Assembly: GCF_000964225.1 (NCBI RefSeq)
Contig: NZ_BAMZ01000082.1
Location: 62,001-126,000, forward strand
Reading direction: 5' to 3'
Length of the DNA: 64,000 nt
Source of the DNA: Acetobacter syzygii
GTDB lineage: Bacteria > Pseudomonadota > Alphaproteobacteria > Acetobacterales > Acetobacteraceae
A program made the translations under genes and the position numbers. Positions within the stretch are counted from its first letter, which is position 1. The number at the start of each line of letters is the position of its first letter. Shown piece by piece: positions 26,616-34,740 of the stretch. The notes below the pieces were generated by a model, which was not told the origin of the DNA, made no database searches, and saw nothing but the letters and a program-made list of their open reading frames with translations.

Positions 26616-27023
26616 TCCGCATTGTTTACCAGCTTGGTTGGTAAGCACTTCTCCCATTTCAAAGCAGAACAGGTCTGTTTGCACAGGTCAGATCCTTTGG
26701 GGGGGGCATCCATAAAATTTGCCAAAGTACGGCATGAACCATACTGCCCCTTAACCTGTGGGATGTGGGGCCTGAGCCGTGTGACACCTTGATAAGCTGC
26801 ATCATGAATTCTTTTAAAAACAATCGATCAATAAATATTTTTTTAAAATCTTAACCCATCTTTGCAGGGCTTGGATAGCCGCAGCGGAAGGGAGGATATT
26901 TCGATTCTGTATAGAAACGATATGTGGTTGAACTATTTTTTGTAAATTCTCATACGCATTTTCTATACATAATTCTGTAATAACAGTTTGTTCGCCTGTA
27001 ACACTTCAGGAATAGAGTGGGCT

Positions 27024-27137
27024 GTGTCTGCCGGTATGCACTGGTATGTTCTGCTGGATGGGCTGGGGAACTTCTGTGTCCGTAAAGTCACAGATTCTGT
27101 TTTTGCTGTTCCTATCGGCAGGAATCGAAAAAGATAG
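27024..27137 (+). CDS. Possible small ORF upstream of the HU gene
   Basis: A 37-codon frame from GTG 27024 (internal ATG 27036) encoding a Trp/Tyr/Val-rich start (GMHWYVLLDGLGNFCVRK) and a basic end (GRNRKR). An AGGAA lies 11 bases before the GTG. The composition looks protein-like, but there is no homology that I recognise and no operon partner. Low confidence; it may be chance within the HU leader. Confidence 0.25.
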   Translation: MSAGMHWYVLLDGLGNFCVRKVTDSVFAVPIGRNRKR

Positions 27138-27253
27138 ATTTTTTATGTTGGTAATTTTTAAAAAATGTGACTACAAGCCGTAAAGCCTTTTAGGCATATC
27201 CGTTCAATAATTGTCATGTACAAAATTCTGTCTGAAAGGGAGCCAGTAACTCT

Positions 27254-27523
27254 ATGAGCAAGGCCTTTATTGCAGCAGTGATTCAGGATTCAATCAACTG
27301 CACTGGGGTTGCCGCCAATCAGGCAGCGAATGACCTTATTGATGCCATTGTGGTCGAACTTAAGCGTGAAGGTGGGTTTACTCTGCCCTCTTTTGGTACG
27401 TTTACGGTCCGTAAAACAAAGGCACGCAAGGCGCTTAACCCCCGCACTGGTGAGCCGGTCAAGGTGAAGGCTGGTAAAACGGTTCGTTTTAAAGCCAGCC
27501 CCAATCTGAAAAAAGCTGTCTGA
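27254..27523 (+). CDS. HU-family nucleoid DNA-binding protein
   Basis: 89 residues, the standard HU length. It has AAVIQDS at the N-terminus, the beta-arm core GFGTF-like LPSFGTFTVRKTKARKALNPRTGEPVKV (split here), and the C-terminal KAGKTVRFKASPNLKKAV. It bends and compacts DNA as a dimer and helps DnaA open origins. Ribosome site AGGGAG lies 7-8 bases before the ATG. It is monocistronic, ending at a strong terminator. Confidence 0.95.
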   Translation: MSKAFIAAVIQDSINCTGVAANQAANDLIDAIVVELKREGGFTLPSFGTFTVRKTKARKALNPRTGEPVKVKAGKTVRFKASPNLKKAV

Positions 27524-27565
27524 AAATACAATGTTCTCCGCCATTTCTGGCGTGGGGGCAGGTCA

Positions 27566-27598
27566 AGCCGCACCAGTATTTCTGGTGCGGCTTTTTTA
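27566..27598 (+). terminator. Rho-independent terminator of the HU gene
   Basis: An 11-base perfect stem (27566-27576 with 27582-27592), a 5-base loop and a T6 tail. Located 43 bases after the HU stop and 13 bases before the convergent MFS gene. Confidence 0.93.
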
Positions 27599-27610
27599 TT
27601 GTCTATGGTC

Positions 27611-28852
27611 CTAGATTGTCTCGGTCGTAATATCTTCCAGCCTGTCCAGTTTGCGCAAACCGGGGAACAGGCCCATCCACACACCGGTTACGACCAGTGT
27701 GCCAATCCCCCCCAGCACAACGGCTGGCACTGGCCCCATAACGGCAGCCAGCATCCCACTTTCAAACTCTCCAAGCTGGTTGGATGAGCCGATAAACAGC
27801 ATGTTCACGGCGGATACACGACCGCGCATTTCATCTGGTGTGCCAAGCTGGACCAGCGCGCCACGTACCATAACGCTAATAACATCTGCGCCACCCAGAA
27901 TAGCCAGCATCAGCACGGATACGGCAATCGAGTGCGAAAAACCGAACAGAATGGTGGCAATGCCAAAAATGGCGACCGAGGCAAACATCCATTGCCCTGC
28001 GTGGCGGCCAAGGGGATGGCGGGCCAGCACGGCGGCAACAAGCAGGGCACCAATAGCTGGTGCTGCCCGCAACAGGCCAAGCCCCCAGGGGCCCGCGTGC
28101 AGAATGTCGGTGGCAAAAATGGGCAGCATGGCCGTAGCCCCGCCCAGCAGCACGGCAAACAGGTCAAGCGAGATCGCACCCAGCATGGTGGGTTTGCGCC
28201 GCAAAAATGCAATACCGCCAAAAACAGCGGCCAGTGTGGCGCGCTGGCGGGGGCGGGTGGGTTTTGTCAGCACCATTGACCCGGTTGCCAATGCAGCGAT
28301 GGCAAAGCTGAGAGCACATAGGGAATAACAGACCCCAGCGCCTAGACCATACAAAAGGCCACCCAACGATGGCCCGGCAATGCTTGCAACCTGAAAAAGT
28401 GAGGAAGAAAGTGCTGTTGCACGCGGGAAAAGTGCTGGAGTGACAAGTGATGGAAGAAAAGTCTGTTGAGCAGGCATTTCAAACGCCTTGCAGGTCCCAA
28501 ACAGGGCGACCAGCCCATAAATCATGCTTGCCGTCAGTTGGTGGGTAAAGGAAGCATACGCCATAAAGGCCGCAGCCAAGAGCTCTATAGTCTGGCACGC
28601 CATAACAATGCGCTGGCGGTTATGCTGGTCTGCAACATGCCCTGCGGGAAAAATAAACGCCACCATGGGCAAAAACTGCGCAAGCCCTACAAAACCCAGT
28701 GCTGCTGCACTATGGGTTAGGGCGTAAACCTGCCAGCCAACGGCCACAGCCTGCACCTGCCCCGCAAAAGCGGAAAGGGCCCGCGCTCCAATGGCAGCGA
28801 CCAGGCCGGGTTGGCGCAGGAGGGAGGAGGAATTGGCTGGGTTATCTGGCAT
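27611..28852 (-). CDS. MFS transporter (EntS/MFS_3 type)
   Basis: 413 residues with about twelve helices. The start (RALSAFAGQVQAVAVGWQVYALT), motif A variant FPAGHVADQHNRQRIV, and FEMPAQQTFLPSLVTP plus LGTPDEMRGRVSAVN place it in the MFS_3 group with EntS-like exporters. The substrate is unknown. It is convergent with the HU gene, sharing only the terminator space, and has no obvious operon partner; a promoter should lie in 28853-29094. Confidence 0.85.
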   Translation of the reverse strand: MPDNPANSSSLLRQPGLVAAIGARALSAFAGQVQAVAVGWQVYALTHSAAALGFVGLAQFLPMVAFIFPAGHVADQHNRQRIVMACQTIELLAAAFMAYASFTHQLTASMIYGLVALFGTCKAFEMPAQQTFLPSLVTPALFPRATALSSSLFQVASIAGPSLGGLLYGLGAGVCYSLCALSFAIAALATGSMVLTKPTRPRQRATLAAVFGGIAFLRRKPTMLGAISLDLFAVLLGGATAMLPIFATDILHAGPWGLGLLRAAPAIGALLVAAVLARHPLGRHAGQWMFASVAIFGIATILFGFSHSIAVSVLMLAILGGADVISVMVRGALVQLGTPDEMRGRVSAVNMLFIGSSNQLGEFESGMLAAVMGPVPAVVLGGIGTLVVTGVWMGLFPGLRKLDRLEDITTETI

Positions 28853-29094
28853 GGCAAAAACTATGTCGTATCCACAAAACGGGTGAGGCAGAAGCGCTGA
28901 AAAATAAAACCGTTACAGCAATGAATCGCGCAAGGCCACGCACAGCGCTCATCAAAACACCGTATCAGCAAAAACAGTACCATTATGGTCCTAATTCTAT
29001 GGACCAGATTATCAGGCTAAAAAGGTATGTTGCCGCAACCACCCTATGGCTGGTGGAAAAATTGCCTGATTATGAAAAAAGGAAAAACAGGTTC

Positions 29095-29169
29095 TGGCTG
29101 GGGCGGGAGGATTCGAACCTCCGCATGGCGGAATCAAAATCCGCTGCCTTACCGCTTGGCTACGCCCCA
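29095..29169 (-). tRNA. tRNA-Gln (anticodon TTG)
   Basis: 75 nucleotides on the minus strand. Acceptor TGGGGCG pairs with CGCCCCA, the anticodon stem GCGGA/TCCGC holds TTTTGAT (TTG), the T-arm contains GGTTCGAATCC, and CCA is encoded. Confidence 0.95.
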
Positions 29170-29237
29170 ATGGCCTGAACTGCCTGCGCCCCTTTTAAGC
29201 CAAACAGGAGGCAGTCGTAAAGACCAGTTGAGGGAAA

Positions 29238-29906
29238 TTAGTTGCTCTGGCCTGATATTGCCGCACCTGAAAAGCTGGCATCCACATCATCCAGGTCTGC
29301 CAGTCCGTCCTGTATGGTATTTTCCTCAGCATTTGAGGGGAACAGGCCAAAGCGTCCGGCCTTGTCCAGAGCCTGATCAAGGGCGGCCATGGTGCTCCCC
29401 ATGTCCGGGCTTTCGTCTTTTTCCCACACGCGCAGTGTATGTGTCCACACGGCGACAAGCATGTTCACATGCACAAAGCCGCGGATACCGCTGGTATTAA
29501 CGCCTGCGGCATCGGCCATCCAGCGCATACTTTCTACCGTGGCTCCACCCAGCAGGAGTGTTAAGGCCGGGTCCAGAGGCAGGCTGCGAAACACGGACTG
29601 AAGCCCACCCCGGTACTGCTGGAATACGTCCAGCCTGCGCATCAGCAGGTCAAACAGGCGTTCGCGCACAGCACCACTGAGCATATCATCCGCCAGAGCC
29701 ACATCATCGGCAAGGCGGCCAAGCCGGAGGAGAATGCTGGCTTTGAGTGGAAAACGCCGCCGGGCTTCGGGCAGGGGTAGCCCGGCGTGGCGGGCTGCGG
29801 CCAGCACGGTCACGGCAGGCCAGCCCCGCTCTTCCGCCAAGGTCAGGGCAGCCGAGACAAGGGCTGTGTCAAAGTCGTCATTATCCATATCAAAGACCTG
29901 TTGCAT
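29238..29906 (-). CDS. COQ9-family ubiquinone biosynthesis protein
   Basis: 222 residues. The N-terminal half is a TetR-like helical bundle (FDTALVSAALTLAEERGWPAVTVLAAARHAG). The C-terminal half has the COQ9 signature around GIRGFVHVNMLVAVWTHTLRVWEKD. COQ9 binds lipids and presents quinone intermediates to COQ7 in mitochondria; the alphaproteobacterial proteins are assumed to do likewise. An in-frame ATG at 29888 has a better ribosome site (ACAGG 8 bases upstream) and may be the true start. It sits 48 bases after proC on the same strand. Confidence 0.83.
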   Translation of the reverse strand: MQQVFDMDNDDFDTALVSAALTLAEERGWPAVTVLAAARHAGLPLPEARRRFPLKASILLRLGRLADDVALADDMLSGAVRERLFDLLMRRLDVFQQYRGGLQSVFRSLPLDPALTLLLGGATVESMRWMADAAGVNTSGIRGFVHVNMLVAVWTHTLRVWEKDESPDMGSTMAALDQALDKAGRFGLFPSNAEENTIQDGLADLDDVDASFSGAAISGQSN

Positions 29907-29954
29907 AAGCAGTAAATGGCAGGGCTGGGATGGTCCCTGTAGAGCAGAAAAAAT

Positions 29955-30782
29955 TTAGCTGGCCAGTTCTTTGGCGCGGCGCACAGCCGCCGCAATGGCG
30001 GCGGAGGTTGTGGCGGGCCAGGCCTGCGGTGCCATCATGATTTTAAGGGCTTCTGCCGTGGTGCCGCCGGGACTGGTCACATTGCGGCGGAGTTCATCCG
30101 CATCCGTGGGGAGCGTATGCAACATGCAGCCTGCTCCATACAGGGTGCCGCGGGCCAGTTTGCGGGCAATATCTGTCGGTAAGCCCTGTTCTGCTCCGGC
30201 TTTTTCCAGCAGTTCGGCCAGCAGAAAAACATAAGCCGGACCACTGCCGGAAATAGCCGCCACGGAGTCGATCAGCCCTTCCTCATCAACCCATACGGTC
30301 TCTCCAACGGCTTTGAGCAGCGCATCACAGTGGGCTTTTTGCTGGTCTGTGGCGTTGGGGGGGGCGTACAGGCCGCTCATGCCTGCCCCAAGCGCGCTGG
30401 GTGTATTGGGCATGGAGCGGATAATAACAGGGTTGGCCTGTGCATTGGCCTGCACATAGGTTGCGTGCAGGCTGGCAATGGTGCGCCCTGCCATGACGGA
30501 GAGCAACGTGGCCTGCCCAAAACGCTGGGCCAGTTCTGCCAGAACCGGGTCAGCTTTTTGGGGTTTGACCGCAACAATAACAATGTCTGGCGTAAAGTCG
30601 GCCGGAATATCCTGTATGGAGCGGACAATCTGGTGGGGGGCAGGCAGGTCCGCCATATGGCGGTCAATAATGACGGAGGGTGCCAGACCAGCCTTGAGCC
30701 AGCCTTCCAGCATGGCGCCACCCATTTTGCCACAGCCGACAAGCAGAATGGAGGGAAGGGGGTAGAGGTCAGTCATGTTCAT
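29955..30782 (-). CDS. proC: Pyrroline-5-carboxylate reductase
   Basis: About 275 residues. The N-terminal NAD(P) motif is ILLVGCGKMGGAMLEGWL. The C-terminal signature is NVTSPGGTTAEALKIM (printed RRNVTSPGGTTAEAL). ISGSGPAYVFLLAELLEKAG is also seen. It reduces pyrroline-5-carboxylate to proline. ATG 30782 overlaps the stop of the YbjN-domain gene as ATGA, so these two are coupled. Confidence 0.96.
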   Translation of the reverse strand: MNMTDLYPLPSILLVGCGKMGGAMLEGWLKAGLAPSVIIDRHMADLPAPHQIVRSIQDIPADFTPDIVIVAVKPQKADPVLAELAQRFGQATLLSVMAGRTIASLHATYVQANAQANPVIIRSMPNTPSALGAGMSGLYAPPNATDQQKAHCDALLKAVGETVWVDEEGLIDSVAAISGSGPAYVFLLAELLEKAGAEQGLPTDIARKLARGTLYGAGCMLHTLPTDADELRRNVTSPGGTTAEALKIMMAPQAWPATTSAAIAAAVRRAKELAS

Positions 30783-31279
30783 GCTTCTCCATGACAATCC
30801 AGCATGGCCGAAGCCAGTGCATCCGCTGCACTCAGCCCGCCAGTCAGGAAAAAGCGCAGGGCCGGGTAAAAACGTTCACACTCGGTCAGGGCAATGTCGA
30901 TCATGTCTTCAAAAATGTCGGTTGCGTTTTCTGTACCACGCAGGAGCAGGGCATGGCGGAACAGCAGCACGCCATCCTCGGTGTCCACGCTAAAGTGGCC
31001 AACCCATACCTGCTCGTTGGCCAGTCCGATCAGCTCGTACAGGGCTACGCGCATGTCCGGGCTTACGCGCAGGTCAAAGGCGCAGGTGAACAGGATGGTC
31101 CCCAACTCCGCGGACCATGAAAAAAACAGACCGTAATCGCACCATCTGGCTGGGGCTTCTGCCGCCATTTCTGTTGGGGTGCAGCGGTCAAAGGTCCACC
31201 CATGCCCGGCAATGACCTGTTCCATCAGGTCAAGCGGGTTTGTGGGGGCGGCGGTAGAGCCGGTTGTCAGGGCTGGCAT
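30779..31279 (-). CDS. YbjN-domain protein
   Basis: 166 residues of the YbjN family (PF10722), small soluble proteins linked to type III-secretion-chaperone-like folds. Visible features are DLMEQVIAGHGWTFDR, ILFTCAFDLRVSPDMR, LANEQVWVGHFSVDTEDGVLLFRH and a helical C-terminus. In Escherichia coli YbjN affects motility and stress responses; the molecular role is unknown. The pair YbjN-ProC is common in alphaproteobacteria. It overlaps proC by ATGA. Confidence 0.85.
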   Translation of the reverse strand: MPALTTGSTAAPTNPLDLMEQVIAGHGWTFDRCTPTEMAAEAPARWCDYGLFFSWSAELGTILFTCAFDLRVSPDMRVALYELIGLANEQVWVGHFSVDTEDGVLLFRHALLLRGTENATDIFEDMIDIALTECERFYPALRFFLTGGLSAADALASAMLDCHGEA

Positions 31280-31340
31280 GGCATGACTCCCGTGCCTGCG
31301 GTCAAAAACAAAAACGGGACGGTAGGTGTGCGTCCGGGTC

Positions 31341-31631
31341 TTAGTGTGTGCTGGCTTGGTGGCTGCCGGTTACGTGCTGTTCCAGGGCTTCCACGCGGGC
31401 TTCCAGTGCGGCCAGGCGGCGTTCGGCCTCTTCTTGGCCAATGCGGGCCTGTGCGGCCAGTTCGCGCATGACTTCAAATTCCTCGCGGCGGACAACCTGC
31501 AGGCTTGTCAGCACTTCATCCACACGGCTGCGGACAATGGCGTTCATTTCCTCGCGCACACCGGTCAGGGCGGATACGGCACCCCCGGCAACACCTGCAA
31601 GATCATCAAAAAAGCGCGGTTTGTCAGCCAT
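31341..31631 (-). CDS. ubiK: UbiK-family ubiquinone biosynthesis accessory factor (BMFP)
   Basis: About 96 residues: MADKPRFFDDLAGVAGGA at the N-terminus, an amphipathic first helix, then a coiled coil (EVMRELAAQARIGQEEAERR, LEARVEALEQHV). This is the BMFP/UbiK layout: a membrane-fusogenic trimer that binds UbiJ-like lipid carriers. ATG 31631 is chosen over 31667 because GGAG lies 8 bases upstream. It may be in one transcript with YbjN, proC and COQ9, which would place two ubiquinone factors together. Confidence 0.87.
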   Translation of the reverse strand: MADKPRFFDDLAGVAGGAVSALTGVREEMNAIVRSRVDEVLTSLQVVRREEFEVMRELAAQARIGQEEAERRLAALEARVEALEQHVTGSHQASTH

Positions 31632-31926
31632 GTGGTGGTCTCCAATCAATCCGTTACGAGCCGCCACCAGTCTGTTGCTGTCTGGCGTAGCGCTCTTATG
31701 CTTCCGACTTTATAAAGAATAAAGCCTTTGCCGGACAGAGGCCATGCCTCTGCTTTGCGTTTTTGCAACCCTGTTGGTCTTTGTAGCGCACAGGTGGCTT
31801 TTGTTTGCGCTCCATTGACCGCATAGGGTCGCATTCCCATTATTAAAGGTAATCTGTTGAAAAAACGGTCCACGGTGCCAATACACATTGCGCAGGCGTG
31901 CGCCGTGCTATGGAGAACGGAATTTA
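31632..31926. other. 295-base intergenic region between ubiK and the dnaJ-like gene
   Basis: A divergent gap that should hold the promoter of the minus-strand ubiK unit and that of the plus-strand dnaJ-like unit. An 80-codon minus frame (31646-31888) looks non-coding by composition. No strong terminator seen. Confidence 0.5.
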
Positions 31927-32058
31927 ATGACTACAGTCTTGGCGGAGGATTTTTACAAACCCCGCCTGAACGCCCATGTCGGGGTTATGGCTGGGTGCGG
32001 GGGGCGTGTGGCGCTACCCTGTGTTGGTAACACGATGGGGGAAGGGGCGGCTGCATGA
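31927..32058 (+). CDS. Possible 43-residue leader ORF coupled to the dnaJ-like gene
   Basis: A frame from ATG 31927 (TGGAGA about 10 bases upstream) encoding 43 residues that begin MTTVLAEDFYKPRLNAHVGV and end GEGAAA. Its TGA overlaps the dnaJ-like ATG (ATGA at 32055-32058). It has no homology I recognise; Gly, Cys and Val are frequent. The junction resembles the translational couplings elsewhere in this window, but it could be chance. Confidence 0.35.
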   Translation: MTTVLAEDFYKPRLNAHVGVMAGCGGRVALPCVGNTMGEGAAA

Positions 32059-32978
32059 GTGATCGCGATCCGTATTCAGTATTAGGCATTGCCAAAACAG
32101 CCAGTCAGGATGACATCCGCAAGGCCTATCGCAAGCTGGCAAAAAAATATCATCCGGACCTTAATCCGGGGGATAAAAAAGCCGAGGAAGAATTCAAGGC
32201 CCTCAATCAGGCCAACGATCTTCTGTCCGATGCAGACAAGCGCGCCCGTTTTGACCGGGGCGAAATTGACGCCTCCGGGCAGGAACGCCACCCCGGCTTT
32301 GGTGCTGGTGGTTTTGGTGGAGGGGGCTTTGGCGGCGGCTTTGGTGGTGCTGGTGGGTTCCGCCCCGGTGGGCCGGGCATGGGCGGTTTTCAGGAAGAAG
32401 ATCTGAGCGATCTGTTTGGTGGTATGTTCGGGGGTGGTGCACGTGCACGCCGTGCGGGACCACGCAAGGGGGCGGACCGCTCCTTCTCGCTCAATGTCAG
32501 CTTTCTGGATGCCGTCAATGGTGCCACATCGCGCGTTAACCTGCCCGATGGTGCAACGCTGGATGTGCGTATTCCACCCGGTATGGAAGATGGCAAAGTC
32601 CTGCGCCTGCGTGGCAAGGGAATGCCCGGTGTGCAGGGCGGCCCGCCGGGTGATGCGCTGATTACCGTAACCGTGCTGCCAGATGCGACCTTTACGCGGG
32701 AAGGGGTGGACCTGCGCGAGACACTGGCAGTGGACCTGAAAACCGTGGTGCTGGGTGGCCCCATTATGGTGCCGACTCCTACCGGTACGGTTAAAATGAA
32801 TGTACCTGCCGGGTCCGATACAGGTACAGTGCTGCGCCTGCGCGGCAAAGGTGTGCCTGCACATGGCGGTAAAGAAGCGGGGAATCTTTACGTTCGGCTT
32901 GAAGTCAGGGTTGGCAAGGCCGACCCGGCGCTTGAAGCGTTCCTGAAGGACTGGACGCCCGAAACCGTGGTCGGGTAA
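32055..32978 (+). CDS. CbpA-type J-domain co-chaperone (DnaJ family, no zinc finger)
   Basis: 307 residues. The J domain (1-70) has DPYSVLGI and the HPD motif within KKYHPDLNPG. A Gly/Phe-rich linker (about 80-120) follows. Two C-terminal beta domains have FLDAVNGATSRVNLPDG and LRGKGMPG and the repeated VLRLRGKGVPAHGG. The CxxCxGxG zinc repeats of DnaJ are absent, so it is a type II (CbpA/DnaJ-like) co-chaperone that stimulates DnaK ATPase. Its ATG overlaps a small upstream frame. Confidence 0.92.
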   Translation: MSDRDPYSVLGIAKTASQDDIRKAYRKLAKKYHPDLNPGDKKAEEEFKALNQANDLLSDADKRARFDRGEIDASGQERHPGFGAGGFGGGGFGGGFGGAGGFRPGGPGMGGFQEEDLSDLFGGMFGGGARARRAGPRKGADRSFSLNVSFLDAVNGATSRVNLPDGATLDVRIPPGMEDGKVLRLRGKGMPGVQGGPPGDALITVTVLPDATFTREGVDLRETLAVDLKTVVLGGPIMVPTPTGTVKMNVPAGSDTGTVLRLRGKGVPAHGGKEAGNLYVRLEVRVGKADPALEAFLKDWTPETVVG

Positions 32979-32985
32979 GGGGCTG

Positions 32986-33016
32986 CCCCTCCCCATGCGT
33001 CTGGCGCTGGGGAGGG
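32986..33016. terminator. GC-rich hairpin between convergent genes
   Basis: A stem of about twelve pairs (32987-32999 with 33005-33016, one bulged base) and a five-base loop lies between the dnaJ-like stop and the stop of the convergent 33.0-33.4 kb gene. It may end both transcripts; no long T-run follows on either strand. Confidence 0.45.
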
Positions 33017-33029
33017 AGCTTTGGTGTGC

Positions 33030-33443
33030 TTAGGGGTCGTTGCGGTACAGGGGCACATCTACTCTGTGCCCGTTGGTGTTGGTAATCACGATCTGCCCTG
33101 CATTTTGGGAGACCAGAGTAAAGGTCAGGGTTGTGTTGTTCTGGGTGCCCGACCAGACGGAGCCACTTTTTCTGGCAAGGCTAAAGCGGCTCTCTCCAAT
33201 GGTCGCGGAATAAATTTCCGGCACCGAGACCAAAAGCCTTGCGGCTGGCCCCATGGCTTTGTTGCCAGCCACAATAAAGGGCGGCACCTCGGCCCGGACG
33301 GTCCATGTGCCCATAAAGGTGGCCGTAGGATAATTGGTCTGCGCCTGTGTTGCAGGCTGGGTTGGGGCAGATGCAGCGGGTGCAGCCATGGCCGGTGCTG
33401 CGGCTAACCCAAGCAGGGCGGAAAAAAGCATGACGTGTTTCAT
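33030..33443 (-). CDS. Secreted hypothetical protein
   Basis: About 137 residues. Signal peptide MKHVMLFSALLGLAAAPAMA (cleavage AMA/APA), then an Ala/Pro/Gln linker (about 20-42), then a folded part of short beta strands: TATFMGTWTVRAEVPPFIV, FSLARKSGSVWSG, TTLTFTLVSQNAGQIVITN. I do not recognise the family. ATG 33443 gives a clean signal peptide; the longer frame to 33515 would mask it. The mature domain looks like a small all-beta periplasmic protein. Confidence 0.6.
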   Translation of the reverse strand: MKHVMLFSALLGLAAAPAMAAPAASAPTQPATQAQTNYPTATFMGTWTVRAEVPPFIVAGNKAMGPAARLLVSVPEIYSATIGESRFSLARKSGSVWSGTQNNTTLTFTLVSQNAGQIVITNTNGHRVDVPLYRNDP

Positions 33444-33615
33444 GTTGGTATCCGTAGTAAAAAACTGATCTGGTCTATGTGGCGTGTTTGCGCAGCAGTC
33501 GTCCAGTGCGGGCAATGAGGGGCTGATACCTGAACTGCTTGACGAACAACTGGGACAGGACCAAAAAACAGTACCTTAATCAGGTCTGCATGATAACCAC
33601 GTGGAGAACAGCATC

Positions 33616-33945
33616 ATGAGCGAGCAGGAAACACAAGGCCGTGTTGACGGAGCCGCTCCTCCACACGAGGAACAGGTGCCGCAGGCTGTGACCACCCCGG
33701 CAGAAGGGGACACGCCTCTCTCCGCCACGGTTCAGACCCAGACGCATGAGGCTTTGTCCGAGCCAGTGCATGTATTGCCCGCAACCAAACCCGATGCGCC
33801 CGCGCCGGTGCAGCATCCGGTTGCTCCCCCTGCCCGGGATGATGGCATGTCTTTTAAGGAATTTTCCCAGATGGCGGGGGCGCTGGCTTTTGTGCTCTGC
33901 TTTGTCGCTCTTGGTCTACATGCCATTTACTACGCAGGGTATTAG
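33616..33945 (+). CDS. Tail-anchored hypothetical protein
   Basis: About 109 residues. An acidic, Pro/Thr/Gln-rich and probably disordered N-terminal ~75 residues is followed by MSFKEFSQMAGALAF, then a single hydrophobic C-terminal helix (LAFVLCFVALGLHAIYYAGY). The layout (soluble tail, amphipathic stretch, one helix at the end) resembles small respiratory-complex or tail-anchored proteins such as aa3-oxidase subunit IV, but the match is too weak to name it. ATG 33616 has GGAGA 9 bases upstream. Convergent with the dioxygenase gene. Confidence 0.55.
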   Translation: MSEQETQGRVDGAAPPHEEQVPQAVTTPAEGDTPLSATVQTQTHEALSEPVHVLPATKPDAPAPVQHPVAPPARDDGMSFKEFSQMAGALAFVLCFVALGLHAIYYAGY

Positions 33946-33975
33946 GCATTTTGCTGGCTGTGGTAGCCTCTGGCC

Positions 33976-34728
33976 CTATTCGTGGCGGAGGGTTACCACC
34001 AGCACATCCCGGTAGGCAGGTTTGTTCGGGTCCACGGGGTGTACGGGCGTAACGCCGTGGTAAACCCGGTTGTCGTTTACAACAGCCGTATCCATCGGGT
34101 TGGTCAGGGTAAAGCTCCCGACCTGTGTGTGGCCGAGATCGTGGATGGAGGTTTCCCCCCGCGCCACGTTTTCCCGCCGGATCATCACAACAAAAACCCA
34201 ATCCACGCCGTCTCGGTGTAGCCCCTCTGGTGTGGGGCACCCTTCGGTGTCTGGTCGTGCTTCAATGCGGAACTGGTGTATTTCGGTATGCCACGCATTG
34301 GGCCTGCGCTCTGGTGGGGTCATGTCCGTTGCAACCCGGTAGGCCAGACGCAGAATGGCCATAAGGGCAGGGTGCTCCCCAATGGTGGGGAGAACGGGTT
34401 TAAACCACCGCTCTATCCCGCCATTAAGGGTGTTGTAATCCCGGCTCTGGTAGTGGGGCTGGTGTGGTTTGCGCGTGCTCTCCCCTTCTGTCAGGGAGAA
34501 TGTGGCATAGCGTCTGCGTCGGTAACGCCCGCCATCGGCCATGTAGCGGTCCACGCCCAGTTCGTTCCAGCTTGCAGCAAACGTATCCCATCCTAGCAGA
34601 CCATAGGATTCCAGTACGCTTTGCATGGCCTCCGCTTGCAAAAAGGCAAAGCCATTCTGCAAAAGAGGCACTTCCATGGACTGGATGATATGACCCGCAA
34701 GGGTAGCCGAAAAAGTCTGCTCGGACAT
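33976..34728 (-). CDS. 2-oxoglutarate/Fe(II) dioxygenase (2OG-Fe_Oxy_2 family)
   Basis: 250 residues resembling PF10014, which includes the L-isoleucine 4-hydroxylase. The metal-binding HxD is in EGLHRDGVDWVFVVMI, the distal His is in NDNRVYHGVTPVH, and the Arg for 2-oxoglutarate may be in RDVLVVTLR. The N-terminus (residues 1-90) carries RRRRYATF and QSRDYNTLNGG, also family features. Hydroxylation of a free amino acid is a fair guess; the substrate is unknown. It is 12 bases after the mechanosensitive-channel stop on the opposite end, same strand. Confidence 0.82.
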   Translation of the reverse strand: MSEQTFSATLAGHIIQSMEVPLLQNGFAFLQAEAMQSVLESYGLLGWDTFAASWNELGVDRYMADGGRYRRRRYATFSLTEGESTRKPHQPHYQSRDYNTLNGGIERWFKPVLPTIGEHPALMAILRLAYRVATDMTPPERRPNAWHTEIHQFRIEARPDTEGCPTPEGLHRDGVDWVFVVMIRRENVARGETSIHDLGHTQVGSFTLTNPMDTAVVNDNRVYHGVTPVHPVDPNKPAYRDVLVVTLRHE

Positions 34729-34740
34729 GGGGTGGTTCTC

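Larger units (their letters stand above)
26563..27253. other. 691-base AT-richer intergenic region upstream of the HU gene
   Basis: Between tRNA-Gly and the HU gene. It holds a near-perfect 27-base inverted repeat (26589-26615), a shorter one (TTACCA...TGGTAA near 26626-26645), and a possible short frame at 27024-27137. The stretch from about 26800 to 27250 is clearly AT-richer than its neighbours, as expected for the promoter region of an abundant nucleoid protein. No other feature stands out. Confidence 0.5.

Noticed and set aside
26488-26700. tRNA-Gly as an integration (att) site
   Set aside because: No integrase, no second copy of the tRNA 3' end in the window and no foreign-looking genes nearby.
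31646-31888. 80-codon minus-strand frame
   Set aside because: Overlaps the promoter gap of ubiK and has an odd Cys/Arg-rich translation; no context.
32986-33016. Strong terminator after the dnaJ-like gene
   Set aside because: The stem is good but lacks a T-run, so it was kept only as a low-confidence hairpin.
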